Below are positions 30,476 to 41,510 of a DNA stretch of 64,000 nt, in pieces (position 1 is the first letter of the stretch; each line of letters begins with the position of its first letter). The stretch is from NCBI GenBank assembly GCA_043228905.1, contig JBHGNT010000010.1:7378001-7442000 (forward strand), written 5' to 3'. The notes under the pieces are model-generated. The model was not told the DNA's origin and did no database searches. It worked only from the letters and a program-made list of their open reading frames with translations. This DNA comes from Azolla caroliniana. Taxonomy: Eukaryota; Polypodiophyta. The translations under genes were made by a program, and so were the position numbers.

Positions 30476-32833
30476 TCAGGGGGACACGTGGCGTCCTCCG
30501 TGGTGATCTCCCGAGTCTTGTTTGTGCCGTGTGGCTCGGTAAACGGGTTGGGTGTCGAAGTCGAAAACCATTGGCCCAGCTTTTGACCGTGTCGCCGGCG
30601 AGTGTGCCGAGCTGGAACATCCTGTTGAACTTGTCGATAATCCAGAATGGACCGGTCCACCGAATCTTAATTTTCCCGGCATTGACCCGAGTCGTGTTTG
30701 GAAAAGAAGAACTGGTTTGCCGATGGTGAGCTCCTTCTCCAGCCCATGTCGATGTCGATCCACGAAAGCCTTGCGTTGCCGTTCCCGTTGTTCGAGCTGG
30801 GCCATACTCTCTATCCTATCTTCCCCGAGTTCGAGGAGTTGTTCCAGCCGGTATTGCTCGGATTCGGCCTCGGGGAGCCGTGCTTTGACTTGAACTCGGA
30901 GGCTCGGGACTTGGAACTCGACGGGCATTACGGCTTCTAACCCGAACGACATTCGAAAGGGGGTCGATTGGATGCTTGTTTTGAAAGTCGTACGATACGT
31001 CCACAACGCGCTTTGGAGTTTATCATCCCAATCGGTCCTGTTTTCATTGATGATCTTCTTCAGTATGGTTTGGAGGATTTTATTGGTCGATTTGGCCAAG
31101 CCGTTTGCCTGCGGGTAGTATGGTGTGCTTTTCTTGTGCACCACCGCGTAGTGGTGTGTAAGCTCACGTATTATATGATTGATGAAGTGCCCACCTTGGT
31201 CACTAACGAGCTCGATTGGACATCCGTAATGGCACCAGAGGTGCTCGTACACAAATTTAGTCGTGGATGCCGCCGTGTTATCTTGGAGTGCCTTAGCCTC
31301 GACCCATTTGGTGCAGTAATCCATGGCAACGATAATATACCTATTCCCTGTTCGGGCCGCGGGTGGTTTGAAAGGGCCTACAAAATCCAAACCCCATTTT
31401 TGAAATGGGTCCAATGGAAGAATCGGCTGGTGTGGCATCCGTGACTGTTCCATTGGTTGCCCCAGACGTTGGCACAAATCGCACTGCCAACAAAACTCGT
31501 GAGCGTCTTTCTTCATTGTTGGCCACCATAATCCACTTTGCCAAAGTTTCCTTGCCGTGGAATCCCCGGCGTAGTGTCCCCTAGCTACTCCCTGGTGGGC
31601 TTCCTGAAGAACGGCGTTCTTCTCGAATTGCCGAATCGCTCGGCGCCATATGCCGTCCGAGCCTTTGTGGTAGAGAATGTCCGAGACGAGGCAAAAATTC
31701 CGGCTACGCACTGCTAGGCGTTTTCTCGTGTCAAGGGGGGTCATGTGCTCGGGAGGTACATCGGTAGTGAGAAAATGGGTCATCTCCGTGATCCATTCAT
31801 CTCCGTTATCGTCTGGTACCGTGGTCAGGTTAAATAGGCTGGCGTCCGGTAGCTCGTCGTACGTTGTTTTCGCCGGTTCTCCTGACTCAAGACGGCTCAA
31901 GTAGTCGGCGACGACATGTTGTACCCTGGGTCGATGCTGAATCTGAAAATCAAACTCTTGTAGTAGGAGCATCCACCGAGCCAACCGTCTGGTGAGGGCT
32001 TGTTTATTGACCAAATAAAGAAGGGCTGAGTGATCCACGTGAAAGGTAAATTTTCGGCCCAAGAGGTAATGCCGAAATTTATTGATGCTATAAATCATAC
32101 CGAGGGCCTCCCGCTCGGTGGTGGAGTAATTCTTTTCCGCGGTCGAGAGCCGTCGGCTTGCGTAGTACACGGGCCTATACCAATTCGGGGGTGTGCATTG
32201 CATCAGAGCACTTCCGATGGTGATGTCCGAAGCATCTACGAAGACATGAAACGGTTCGAACCAAACCGGAGACTGGACCACCGGGGCATGTGACAACATT
32301 CGTTTTAGGGTCTGATAGGCCATGTCCTCGATTGACGTCCATTGGAAAGGAAGGCGATGGACTGCCGCGTGTAAGGGTGTCGCGAAATCAGCCAAGTGTC
32401 GTATCATTCGGCTGTGCCACCGGATCTGTCCCAAAAAACGACTTAGTGCCTTAGCGTTCGAGGGTGCGGTGGCATTCAGGATTTCCTTTACTTTATCCGG
32501 GTCCATAGCGATGCCTTCTTGACTGACAATGTGGTCGAGAAGGTTGCCGCTGGTGACTAAGAACGCGCATTTCGCCGGGTTTAAACTCAATCGAGCTTGG
32601 CGACATCGGTCCAGGCAGAGTCGTAATTGGGTCATGTGTTCCCGTCGATGGCCATACACGGCGAAATCGTCGAGAAAGACTTGCATGAACGCCGGGATGT
32701 AGTCATGAAAGATTTCGGTGATGATGCGCTGGAACGTAGCCGGCGTCGTTTTTAAACCGAACATCATAACTTCTACTACAAAAACACCCCATTCCATGAC
32801 GAAAGCGGTTTTCTCCGGATCCTCCGGGTGCAT
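30476..32833 (-). pseudogene. Gypsy RT (C-terminal part), RNase H and integrase
   Basis: The 785-codon frame is open. RT shows AFMQVFLDDFAVYGHRREHM with both catalytic Asp. RNase H shows FHVFVDASDITIGSALMQCT and YYASRRLSTAEKNYSTTERE. Integrase has the zinc domain (EAHQGVARGHYAG, CWQCDLCQRLGQ), WGLDFVGPFKPP (first Asp) and ELVSDQGGHFINH (second Asp). The Glu expected in PYYPQANGLA-STNK is Lys, so the catalytic triad is broken. No chromodomain follows. A TAG just before 32833 replaces the Gln of GYN-IRMHPED and separates it from the upstream RT. Confidence 0.93.
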
Positions 32834-32839
32834 TCTTAT

Positions 32840-33637
32840 CTAGTTATAGCCGCTGAACCCGTCGAGGAAACTGTAGCATTTGTGGCCGGCGACCGTCTCG
32901 AGGACGCTATCCGTGAATGGTAGAGGGAAACCGTCGGTGACTGTTGCTGCGTTAAGCTTCCGATAGTCGACGCAGACGCGGATTTTTCCGTTCTTCTTTG
33001 GGACCACTACGATCGGGCTCAACCATGTAGCCCGTTTAATAGGGCGAATGAAGCCCACTCGGAGTAGTTTGTCAATTTCCTCTTTGACTTTAGCGGCGTA
33101 GTTCGGGTTCATCCTGTAACGCCTTTGCTGAACCGGCCGAGTCTCGGGTAAGATGTGAATTTGATGTTGGTAGTATTGAGGATCCAGCCCCTTCATATCG
33201 GTGTAAGACCAAGTGAAAACATCCTGGTAGTTGGTGAGTAATTTTACAAGGCATGCCCGTTCGCCGGTTGGTAGATTATTAGCAATTTGTACCGTACGGG
33301 GATTCTCATCCGAACCGAGGTTTATTGTTTCCAGGGTTGATGCTTTCACTCGTTGTGAAATGGCGAGTTCGCGTTCGAAAGCCTCCCGAGCATGACGTAG
33401 CTCGGCAACTGTGGTTGCATCGGGTTCATCCTGGGGTGGTGACTCCTCCGTGACTTCCTCGTCTTTAGATGGCTCGATGGTTGGTAAGGCATTGATTTCG
33501 AAGAGAGGGATGATCATGGGATGATCATCTAGGAAGTCATCGACCTCCTCATCGGCCAACCCGTCGAGTATATGGACCCCTTCCGCGTATAACGGCGAAC
33601 TGTTGAGGGCGACGGGGACTCGTTCTTCAGTGATGAT
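32840..33637 (-). pseudogene. Gypsy RT, N-terminal part
   Basis: The same frame as the rest of gag-pol encodes EVDDFLDDHPMIIPLFEINA and then RT fingers (TWLSPIVVVPKKNGKIRVCV, CYSFLDGFSGYN, the latter with the first catalytic Asp). A TGA at 33635-33637 precedes it where the protease frame ends. Only stops interrupt the frame from gag to integrase. Confidence 0.92.
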
Positions 33638-34207
33638 TCAGACTTTTGTCTTCCCTCTTCGGAATGAGATCATGTTGCGTTGCCAATGTTGCTTGATATT
33701 CGTTGTACGCAACCATGGTCGACCTAGTAACATTGGGTAGGCGCCTTGTGTCTCCAGTCGTAACACGACGGCCGAGATCGTGAACATGTGGCCTCCGAGT
33801 GTGAAGTCGAGATGGCGGATTAAACCAATGGGGCGAACAGAGCGGGTGTCGGCCATCCGAAGCCAAAAGGGGCATAGTTCCCATTGATTCAGGCTGAGGT
33901 TGAGACACGTTGACTCACTAATAACGTTTACGCCGGATCCGCCGTCGATGATGCATCCGTGCAACTCTTGTCCCTTAATGATGATTTGCACGGCTGGGTT
34001 CTGAGAATCCATGAGTGGTGGACCGGTTCCTGCTTCGGTGAGGTGTACCGGTGGCGTCACGGGCTTAGTATTGGCCTGGAGTGCCGCTAGGGTGTCCCGA
34101 AATCTCGGCATGAGTGGTAGCAGTTTATGTAGGGGCAGCGAGATGCGGGAGTTGGTAAGAACATCCCATAGCTGGTCGTCCTCCGACGACGTGGATGGTG
34201 CCGAGGT
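33638..34207 (-). pseudogene. Gypsy aspartic protease
   Basis: The active-site block is LHGCIIDGGSGVNVISESTC, a D-G-G form seen in some plant Ty3/gypsy elements. The second block is GAYPMLLGRPWLRTTN. The domain lies between the third zinc knuckle and RT in one frame. A TAA at 34205-34207 precedes it. Confidence 0.87.
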
Positions 34208-35725
34208 TTATGGTACTTCAATGGGCCCGTCCCTCATGTTAGTTTGCATGTGTATGGCATTATTTTTATTGTCCGTGTCGACCCATTCTTTTGCTGCCTG
34301 TCGTACGTCATCCTGGATTTGCCACTGACTAGTTTGCGCTTTACTCCGGGTAGTGACCGTTTGAACATCAGCCATGATATTGTTCATCGTGGGTGCCTTG
34401 CCACGGTTGGTTGTTGGACATTGCGTGGTGTAGTGGCCTGGTTGATTACATTTAAAACATGTCACGTTGGCCGAGCTGCTGGTGTCCGCTCAGTCTGTGT
34501 GTCGAAGCTGTTGTTGTTGATCCTCGGTCTCGTTTGGTGGTGGGTTGTTCCGAGGTGCGTTGGAGTTGCACTGGTCCTGTTGAGGAGCGTCTCGTCGGCG
34601 GTTGTGAGTAGGTCTTCTATTGTTGCGTGTGTTGCAGTTGCCGTTTCGCCGATCAATGCGTGAGTTTCTTCGATCATACCGATCATCGCGATCGTCATCG
34701 TATCGAGCATAATCGTCGTGTTGGTCATCACGATAATAATCACGGCGATTATCACGTTGGTAGTCGTCGTCTCGGCGCCATCGATCCGGGGATCGCGGTT
34801 GGTCGTTATCCTGGTTTCGGTAGATATATCGCTCGTCCTGCCGAGAGTATGTATTTCGTGGCTCGATTTGGCGGACCGGTGCCGCCATTGTGCGGTTCAA
34901 CATATTATATTCGCACTACTCGACCGTGTGAGCTCGAGACTGACAGATCGGACATTGTGGTTGGTGGGGACATTCGAGGGCCAGGTGCCCTGATCCTGAA
35001 CACACAATGCATTGGAGGGCTTGGCGAAAGCGATTGTCCTCTTGGGGAAGAGCATTTTGTAAGGATGTCATCGAGAATGTCGTGTCGTGATGGTTCCGAT
35101 CGAGGGCGAGAACGCGCGCTATGACTTGTTCGATAGTATAGTTGGCGAAATTTGTAAGTGTGAGAGTCGTTCATAGAGGCTCTCTTAAACTGGATAGGAA
35201 AGTGTCCGGTATATGTTGTGCCGAGACATCATCAGCCACTTGACTGTAGAGATCCTGGAACCGGATCGTGAACTGCGCGACCGTTTCATGCGGTTCCTGG
35301 CATATAGAGAAGAATTGCCCGAGCAGTTCCCGTTTAGGCACCTCGCGATGAAAAAGTTTAAGGAACTTTGTGCGCACGATTTGGAAAGTGGTGGCCTCTC
35401 CTATTTCGAGGCGAGAGTACCATCGTACGGCCGGTCCATCGAGGGAGAGTGTGAACTCGGCAATCTTCGAGGCATTGATTTCGGCCGGCGTGAGGCGGTG
35501 CGTGGAGTGGTTAGCCTGCCACGTGGATATGAAGGCACGGACGTGTGACTCTGCGTCTGGTCCGTCGGCATATTGTGGGTATGGGTACGACATGATGTCG
35601 TACTGTGGGTCTTCTAGTAGCACCGGAAAAGGGTTTAGTTCCGATTGATTGACCTCCGGAGGGCTCGACGGGGGTCCTGGTGGTGAATCAACTTGCGATC
35701 GAGTGTCCGGTGGCGAGGATTGCAC
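34208..35725 (-). pseudogene. Gypsy gag with three CCHC zinc knuckles
   Basis: The start at 35725 gives MQSSPPDTRSQVDSPPG. The gag core is AVRWYSRLEIGEATTFQIVR and HREVPKRELLGQFFSICQEP. After a stop at 35171 the frame shows two adjacent knuckles at 34970-35011 (CIVCSGSGHLALEC) and 34913-34954 (CPICQSRAHTVE-TAG-C). An Arg/Asp-rich linker follows (RYDDDRDDRYDRRNSRIDRR), then a third knuckle at 34418-34459 (CFKCNQPGHYTTQC). All three match CX2CX4HX4C. A TGA interrupts near 34487. The protein would bind and package element RNA. Confidence 0.88.
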
Positions 35726-35916
35726 TGGACAAGCCTCCGATTGATCGGGAAAGGATTGGTCAGTGACCGCCGAGTCGGAAGTTCCTTCGACTAGCTCAGG
35801 GCGTCGGGCAGGTGGCCGAGACCTCGTGGTGCGAGAGGGCGCTGTAACGGCGGCTGGTGGTTACCTTCAACGAAGTTCGCTGTGCACTCACAGTTGTAAC
35901 TGGGCATGCCAAATTG

Positions 35917-36370
35917 TGTTACCCGTTCCTTTGGGTGAACACCTTCGATAGATCTGCGTCTATCTGTCTTCAAGGGTGTGGTACGTGAAGGCTCGTAACA
36001 GAGGCGTCGAGAGAGATACAGGGCTCAAAGAGAAAACACTAGCGAGGTTTTGATAGACGTGGCGGCGTGAAACTCATAGGTATGGATCAAAGCACAGACT
36101 CTTGCAGCAAAATAGGCACAAATAAGATATATTACTATGGCAAAAAAGATTACAGAACACGGCCTATGGCCGGTGACCTTACGAGTTTATCTAATTACGA
36201 ATGACTAAGCTAGTGCTTCCGCCTATAGTTTTCTTCTCCCTCCTCTAAGGTACTGCTCCTCGTTTAAATAACTTTTCCAATAATACACAACCGAGCCGAA
36301 GGTGGCCCGTGATACTCGGACTCGGCGTTTGCTAATTTCCTAAGTTTACATTTTTGTCCTCTAGACAACA
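35917..36370 (-). repeat. 5' LTR (454 bp) of the gypsy element
   Basis: On the plus strand it begins TGTTACCCGTTCC and ends CTAGACAACA. Its outer 64 bp match the 3' LTR remnant at 26685-26758. It is followed outside by the target duplication ctgct. Inside, the minus strand reads CAATTTGGCATGCCCAGTTA, the position of the primer site; I cannot name the tRNA. Confidence 0.9.
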
Positions 36371-36375
36371 CTGCT

Positions 36376-37281
36376 CAATGTCGGTATACCGTTCAAGAAA
36401 AGGAATTATTTGCAGTTATACATGCGCTCAAAACATGGCGCCATTATCTTTATGGAAATCGCTTGTGGTAACTACGGACCACGAGTCCTTGAAATATTTT
36501 TGTGACCAACAAGACCTGAAAGGTCGTAAGGCACGCTTGTGGTAACTACGGACCACGAGTCCTTGAAATATTTTTGTGACCAACAAGACCTGAAAGGTCG
36601 TAAGGCACGATGGGTTGATCTCATCTAGGACTTTGATTTTTCCATACGATATCGTAAAGGTTCCATGAATACTGTCATTGATGCACTAAGTCGCATCCGT
36701 GAAGTTAACATGGTTAGCTTCACTGAAATAACATCAAATCTTTATGATCACCTTCGAGGAAAGTATCCTGATGACAGTTATTTTGTAAAATACTGGGCAA
36801 AAGTTGAGTCTGGAACAGACACCACCACATCCTCGAAGGAATACTTCCACATTGCTAACAGTCTGCTCTACCGTAATGGGAAGGTTTGTGTTCCAGATTT
36901 GCCTGAGCTCAAAAAGAGAATTCTTTTTGAATGCCATGATGCACCCTCAGCAGGGCACCCTAGAATACATCATACACTCGTTCTCATCTCCACTCAATTC
37001 TATTAGCCTAAGATGCGCCTTGACATACATAGCTATGTGACTAAATGTCACCAATGTCAGGTTAACAAAGCCGAGCAACTTAAAGCCGCAAGACTTTTAC
37101 ATCCCTTGGACATTCCCAACAATAAGTGAGAAAGTATATCCATGGATTTTATTGTTAGCCTTCCTCGCACCCAAAAAGGCCATGATGCCATCTAGGTTGT
37201 GGTTGATCGACTAACTAAAATGGCTAGATTTATTGCTACTGAAACCACGGTAACAACTCTTGAATTGGCTTACCAATTCAT
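36376..37281 (+). pseudogene. Chromovirus RNase H and integrase, second part
   Basis: This continues the element cut at 26684 (AQCRYTVQEKELFAVIHAL-like, TTDHESLKYFCDQQDLKGRK). A 74-bp exact tandem duplication at 36462-36609 shifts the frame. Integrase begins with MVSFTEITSNLYDHLRGKYP and the zinc domain (ECHDAPSAGHPRIHHT, CHQCQVNKAE). The core MVDRLTKMARFIATETTVTT is cut by the assembly gap at 37282. Confidence 0.9.
36462..36609 (+). repeat. Exact 74-bp tandem duplication inside RNase H
   Basis: 36462-36535 and 36536-36609 are identical (starting CTTGTGGTAACTACGGACC). The length is not a multiple of three. It is either a recent duplication or an assembly error. Confidence 0.95.
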
Positions 37282-37381
37282 NNNNNNNNNNNNNNNNNNN
37301 NNNNNNNNNNNNNNNNNNNNNNNNNNNNNNNNNNNNNNNNNNNNNNNNNNNNNNNNNNNNNNNNNNNNNNNNNNNNNNNNN
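37282..37381. other. Assembly gap of 100 N
   Basis: Exactly 100 N, the usual placeholder for a gap of unknown size. The chromovirus integrase ends at the left edge, and an unrelated LTR-like sequence starts at the right edge. Confidence 0.99.
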
Positions 37382-37975
37382 AAAATTTATAAAGTGTAAA
37401 TGTGATGTGCACTTATGTGCACATACACATGTAGACTAAAGGGAGAGTACATGAAGTACGGGTGTTGTGAGTATTGGGCATAGTGTCTGTGTGAGGAGAG
37501 GGAGTTAAGGCCCCATCAATCTCTCCTCCTAAGATCAAGGCCAAATATTCCCCTATTGAAAGAAGGGGGGTTTGGCCTCTTCTTTATGTAATGTGCCTCA
37601 CCCCTTACTACTATAAAAGGGAGTGAGGGGCTTCCACTTTTTGGGTTTCTTTGGGTTGCCATTACGGTTTCGGAATTTTAGGTTTTAGGATCTCGTTTTA
37701 GGGGTTTCATTGATTTTCTTTTTCTTCTTCTTCTTCTTTTCCCCTATCCGGTTAAGGTTTCATCTAGATGGTTTACATTCGGCCTACGCGGTCATGGTTG
37801 TAATTCATGTGGTGTTTTAGTAATATAATCATTCGATGAATCTTGTCTTGTCTTGTCTCTAATCTTAATCTCTCGAATCTTAATATTTCTCTTCCTTCTC
37901 CGTTGAACTCCCAAGCTTCTCTCCCTTCTCTTACTCCCTAGTCCAAGACCCCCGTGGTCCCGGCCCTTTTCGACA
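37382..37975 (+). repeat. LTR-like fragment ending in CGACA
   Basis: It has a good TATA box (ACTATAAAAGGGAG, near 37610), a CT-rich downstream part, and ends CCTAGTCCAAGACCCCCG ... TTTTCGACA, close to the end of the LTR at 37979-38755 (CCTAGTCCAAAACCTCGG ... CACGACA). Its start is lost in the gap. The call rests on this terminal likeness. Confidence 0.5.
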
Positions 37976-37978
37976 CGT

Positions 37979-38755
37979 TGTCGTAGTGTATTTCGTACAC
38001 TACGTGAAAAACTTCTAAAGTACCGATTTAATAAATATGAATAAATAGTAGAAAATATTAAAATATATATAACATGCATAGGGCAAGATTCAAACCTTGC
38101 ACCTCCATGTTAATAATGTAATGTCTTACCATTACACTAGCATTTCATTTGTGTTAAAAAGTAAATGTCCCACATAAAACATCGTAAGTTCACGTAGGAT
38201 AAACTTTAGTTAAAAGAAAAACGCATGCTAAAAGAAAAAGCTACGCATGCACATCTAGCGTGCATGAACGCTATAGTTGATAAAAAACGCACAAGTTAGA
38301 AAAAGCATGATCACTTTAGATAAATCATATAGTCTATCTATAGGAAAAGCATGGAGTCTATAGTTAGAGAAAAAAAAGCATGGATTCCTAAGACTCCCTC
38401 ATCACTACATAAGGATGGGGAGCACAATGTAATGTGTGTGTGAAATATTTGGAAATTGGATATATTTCCGAAAGCACCAACCGATTAATATAATCGAGGG
38501 ATTCACGAAAATAATATAATCTATACTTGTGGGATTCACAAGTTTCCTATATCTTTCTTTCAATCTAAATACATATTCTTATCTAAATATTGATTAATCG
38601 AATACAATACACTCGTGGGATTCACGAAATTTCTATCTCTCTTTCGAATAATCTATTCATTACTAGCCTCATCTCATATTCTTCTTTCTCCTAGTCCAAA
38701 ACCTCGGCGGTTCCCACCCGACTCACGCAACGATCCGGAGCCGAAAGGCACGACA
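37979..38755 (+). repeat. LTR (777 bp) related in layout to the gag-protease family
   Basis: It starts TGTCGTAGTGTATTTCG and ends AAAGGCACGACA. A 9-bp-stem hairpin (37982-38004) lies at the start, as in the LTR at 3259. It also has an antisense tRNA-like segment near 38090-38145 and repeated GGGATTCACGAAA words near 38495-38630. The body sequence differs from the 3259 family, so it is a different family with the same plan. No clear target duplication is visible. Confidence 0.72.
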
Positions 38756-39173
38756 ATGTACTCGTGGATTTCCGCGATACCGCCTTCTTGACGGCTTCGG
38801 CCCAGTAGAATTTCAGCATATACTTCTCCTCAAACATCGCCCTAGCCGCTTCTTCGATCATTTGATTCTTCCTCTCGGCCACACCGTTCTGTTGCGGCAT
38901 GTATCTGTAGGAGAATTCTTTCCTTTTGCAGATAGCTAGAGAACTAGTCGGAAAAATACTCTTTCTCGCCATCGGACCATAGGCACTTGATTTTTCGGCT
39001 TGTCTCCCGTTCGACAAGGCTCTTCACCTTTAAGAAATCGGAGAAAACTTCACTTTTCTTCTCGATCAAGCATGCCCAAGTGTCCCGAGTGTAATCATCG
39101 ATGAAGGTTACAAAGTAACGACTTCCACCGATATTTACGTTCTGTGTCGGTCCCCATACATCTTGTTGAGAAT
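38756..39173 (-). pseudogene. copia H integrase fragment
   Basis: The minus strand encodes DVWGPTQNVNIGGSRYFVTF with the first integrase Asp region, ERETSRKIKCLWSDGEKEYF with the second Asp, and PQQNGVAERKNQMIEEAARA with the Glu, then KFYWAEAVKKAV. Frames shift near 38945. It is cut on the right by the E1 LTR. Confidence 0.85.
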
Positions 39174-39626
39174 CAAGCTTAACATAGTGCAACATGTGAA
39201 CACACCTTTTGAGAATCTATGATTACTCAAAGGTCAAGAGTCACACCACTACTCTCTACACATTAACTATGTGTAATAGAATCATATTCTATGACACATA
39301 ACTAATGAGTTACATATTCCCTATGACTATGAGTCTTCACATTCTCCAAGAGAGAGTGGTTGTTGTGGTTAGTTAATGAAGAGAGAGGGTGACTATATAT
39401 AAATCACCCTCCTCATACTTCATATTAAGTCGGTTGTGACTCCTTGTAATGCTACATTTTTGTATTTCATATTCTCCTTATGAATATACATCTTCTTCTT
39501 CTTGAGTATTCTATTTCCATTCTATCTATCCATCTTGTGTCTTCTCTTCTCTTCTCTATTTCCTCTCACACATACACATAACACATATATCTTCCGCTAC
39601 ACAAGAATCATACCCGATTCTTTACA
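39174..39626 (+). repeat. 5' LTR of copia E1
   Basis: It starts TGTTGAGAATCAAGCTTAACA, a near-perfect hairpin, and ends CGATTCTTTACA just before the primer site. Its head matches 49885-49931 and its tail matches 53119-53280. Confidence 0.9.
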
Positions 39627-39637
39627 TGGTATCAGAG
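39627..39637 (+). promoter_or_regulatory. Primer binding site of copia E1
   Basis: TGGTATCAGAG is the exact copia complement of the 3' end of initiator tRNA-Met. Confidence 0.95.
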
Positions 39638-39669
39638 TGATTTGGTAGCTCAATCTAGCCCATCCGCAT

Positions 39670-40572
39670 GTGTTGTGTTCTATGCCGACGTTCAAGAAGA
39701 ACCGGTCCATTGCTATTGTAGTGCGACTACATAGCTCGTATTCGACAGAGAAGGAAAAGAAAAGAAGGAAGAAATATTCATCAACAATGAATACTCAAAT
39801 GGGGAGCACTCTCCCTAGCGAGAAGCTAGATCAAAACAACTTTGCATCTTGGGAGTACAAGATGCACCAATACCTTGTTGTCCATGGCTATTGGGGTTAC
39901 ATAAAAGGAACACAAGAAAATCGATCCGACCCAAAAGACGCCGACTATGCAACATGGGAGCAAGCGGCAAGCCGAGTGATGTATTGCTTGACGACATGTG
40001 TTCATGACCACATGCTTGGCTACATTCGAGAAGCTGAGACGCCAAAGGAAGCATGGGAGAATCTACGGAAGATTTTCACCGCTAATACAACCGCGAGAAA
40101 GCTTCAACTCCGCCAAGAGTTGAACAACATCCAACAAAGGGATATGTCCATCACGAGCTACACCTTAAAGATCAAGGAGCTTTGCAACTCGCTCATCTCG
40201 ATAAGTGTCAATGTGGATGATGATGAGATGGTGCAAATATGCCTCGGCGGCCTTGCACCACGGTTCGGCGTGATGAGGACCGCCGTATTAGCACGGGAAA
40301 ATCCGCCCTCCTTCTTCGATCTTCAATCCATGTTGTTGGTCGAAGAAAACCATGTTCGAACAAGGAAGAACGCCTCGGAAGGCCACATGCTTTACTCACA
40401 CTTGAACGGAGGAAGAGGATGCAACCGTGCAAGAAGAGGCCGATTCGGCCAAGGACGAGGCAGACGAGGCCCGACTTATGAAAACAACTCGCAATTTCGG
40501 TATCAAGACGGAAGCCATCGAGGAAGCTTCGGAAGAAGGGGGAGCTTCCATTCCGGTCTGAGCCGACCGTAA
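39670..40572 (+). pseudogene. copia E1 gag
   Basis: The 300-codon frame is open, but the natural start is probably the Met at 39787 (MNTQMGSTLPSEKLDQNNFA, with WEYKMHQYLVVHGYW). UBN2 features are LQLRQELNNIQQRDMSITSY and DDEMVQICLGGLAPRFGVM. A Gly/Arg-rich tail follows. Compared with E2, about 70 bp that hold the CCHC knuckle are missing at 40570, and a TAA closes the frame there. Confidence 0.9.
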
Positions 40573-41186
40573 GAAGATGCGCGAGTCAGGTTCCACTAGC
40601 CGATAACTCACCAATTACGCCACCAACTCCAAGTAATAATGACGATCGTGGCGGAATGTTCGTAATGAGACATAGAGAAAATTCTATGTTGGCTTCTACT
40701 TCAACTAGTGCCTCCGGTCCGGAAGACATATGGTTTGTCGACTCCGGTGCCTTGCCTCGAACCATATGATGTCTCATCAAGAATGGTTCCAAGAACTTTG
40801 AGAGTCGAAACGACCCGGCTACGTCGAAACCGGAGACGACACTAAGTATCCGATTCGACACATCAGCAATGTCCCATTCGGCAAAGAAGGTAAACAAACT
40901 TTTATTAAGAATGTCTTGCATGTACCAACCATTTCGAAGATTTTGGTCTCCGTCGGCCAAATTGTTGAGCAAGGGATGCAAGTACGATTTAATCAAGGCG
41001 GTTGCTTCATTGAAAAAGAGGGCCGACTCATCACTCATAGACGAAGAGAGGGCCGAATGTTCATTCTCGACTAGCACGAGATGAAATCAGCCATGTTCAC
41101 AAAGGGCACGAAAGCCGATTCCGACATAGAGTTATGGCACAAGAGAATTGGCCATATCAACCTCCAAAATCTCAAGGCAATGCAAG
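40573..41186 (+). pseudogene. copia E1 protease and pre-integrase remnants
   Basis: Fragments in several frames match E2: DIWFVDSGA region near 40725, GYVETGDDTKYPIRHISNVP near 40810, ISKILVSVGQIVEQGMQVRF near 40930 and SDIELWHKRIGHINLQNLKA near 41125. Stops and frameshifts are frequent. The copy stops where the family F LTR piece begins. Confidence 0.8.
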
Positions 41187-41413
41187 TTTAGTTAGTTAGT
41201 CAACCATGTAACTTCGTAGTTACCTAGATAGAATCTAGTTAGAAGTGTTGACTATAACGCCTTAAATAGGACCTTGCACTTAAGTGGGATATTCTAGATC
41301 CTCCACTCCTAAGTACATTTAATATAGAACTTACACCTTTGTCTCTCCCGCGTATTGTTAAGCTCTCCATTAAACCTGTTTTCTATTGCTTCCGCACGCT
41401 ATTTGTTTTTACA
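41187..41413 (+). repeat. Chimeric LTR: family F upstream part joined to family B end
   Basis: 41187-41341 (TTAGTTAGTTAGTCAACC ... ACACCTTTG) matches the F LTR at 47088-47243. 41342-41413 (TCTCTCCCGCGTATTG ... TTTTTACA) matches the end of the B1 3' LTR at 46784-46858. It serves as the left end of B1, whose 3' LTR is pure B type, so the two sides disagree. Confidence 0.85.
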
Positions 41414-41510
41414 TGGTATCAGAGCGCGAGGGTTGAGAACCTCTGTAGCCGACACTCGCTTTTGCAAGAAGAAAACCTAACCTTTGAAAAAAAAAAAACA
41501 CAAAAAAACA

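Larger units (their letters stand above)
26685..36370 (-). mobile_element. Non-chromoviral Ty3/gypsy element with extra ORF behind pol
   Basis: The element lies in the RNase H of the chromovirus and is flanked by ctgct at 26680-26684 and 36371-36375. On the minus strand the order is 5' LTR (35917-36370), gag with three zinc knuckles, protease, RT, RNase H and integrase without chromodomain, then a 3.2-kb extra ORF, then a shortened 3' LTR (26685-26758). RT-RNase H sequence (YYASRRLSTAEKNYSTTERE) resembles the Athila/Tat side of Ty3/gypsy. The lineage is an inference. Confidence 0.9.

Noticed and set aside
34627-35124. Plus-strand ORF of 165 codons
   Set aside because: It is the reverse strand of the gag knuckle and linker region.
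37382-37978. Host promoter with TATA box and 5' UTR
   Set aside because: The TATA box is convincing, but the segment ends like the adjacent LTR (CCTAGTCCAA ... CGACA) and no gene follows.
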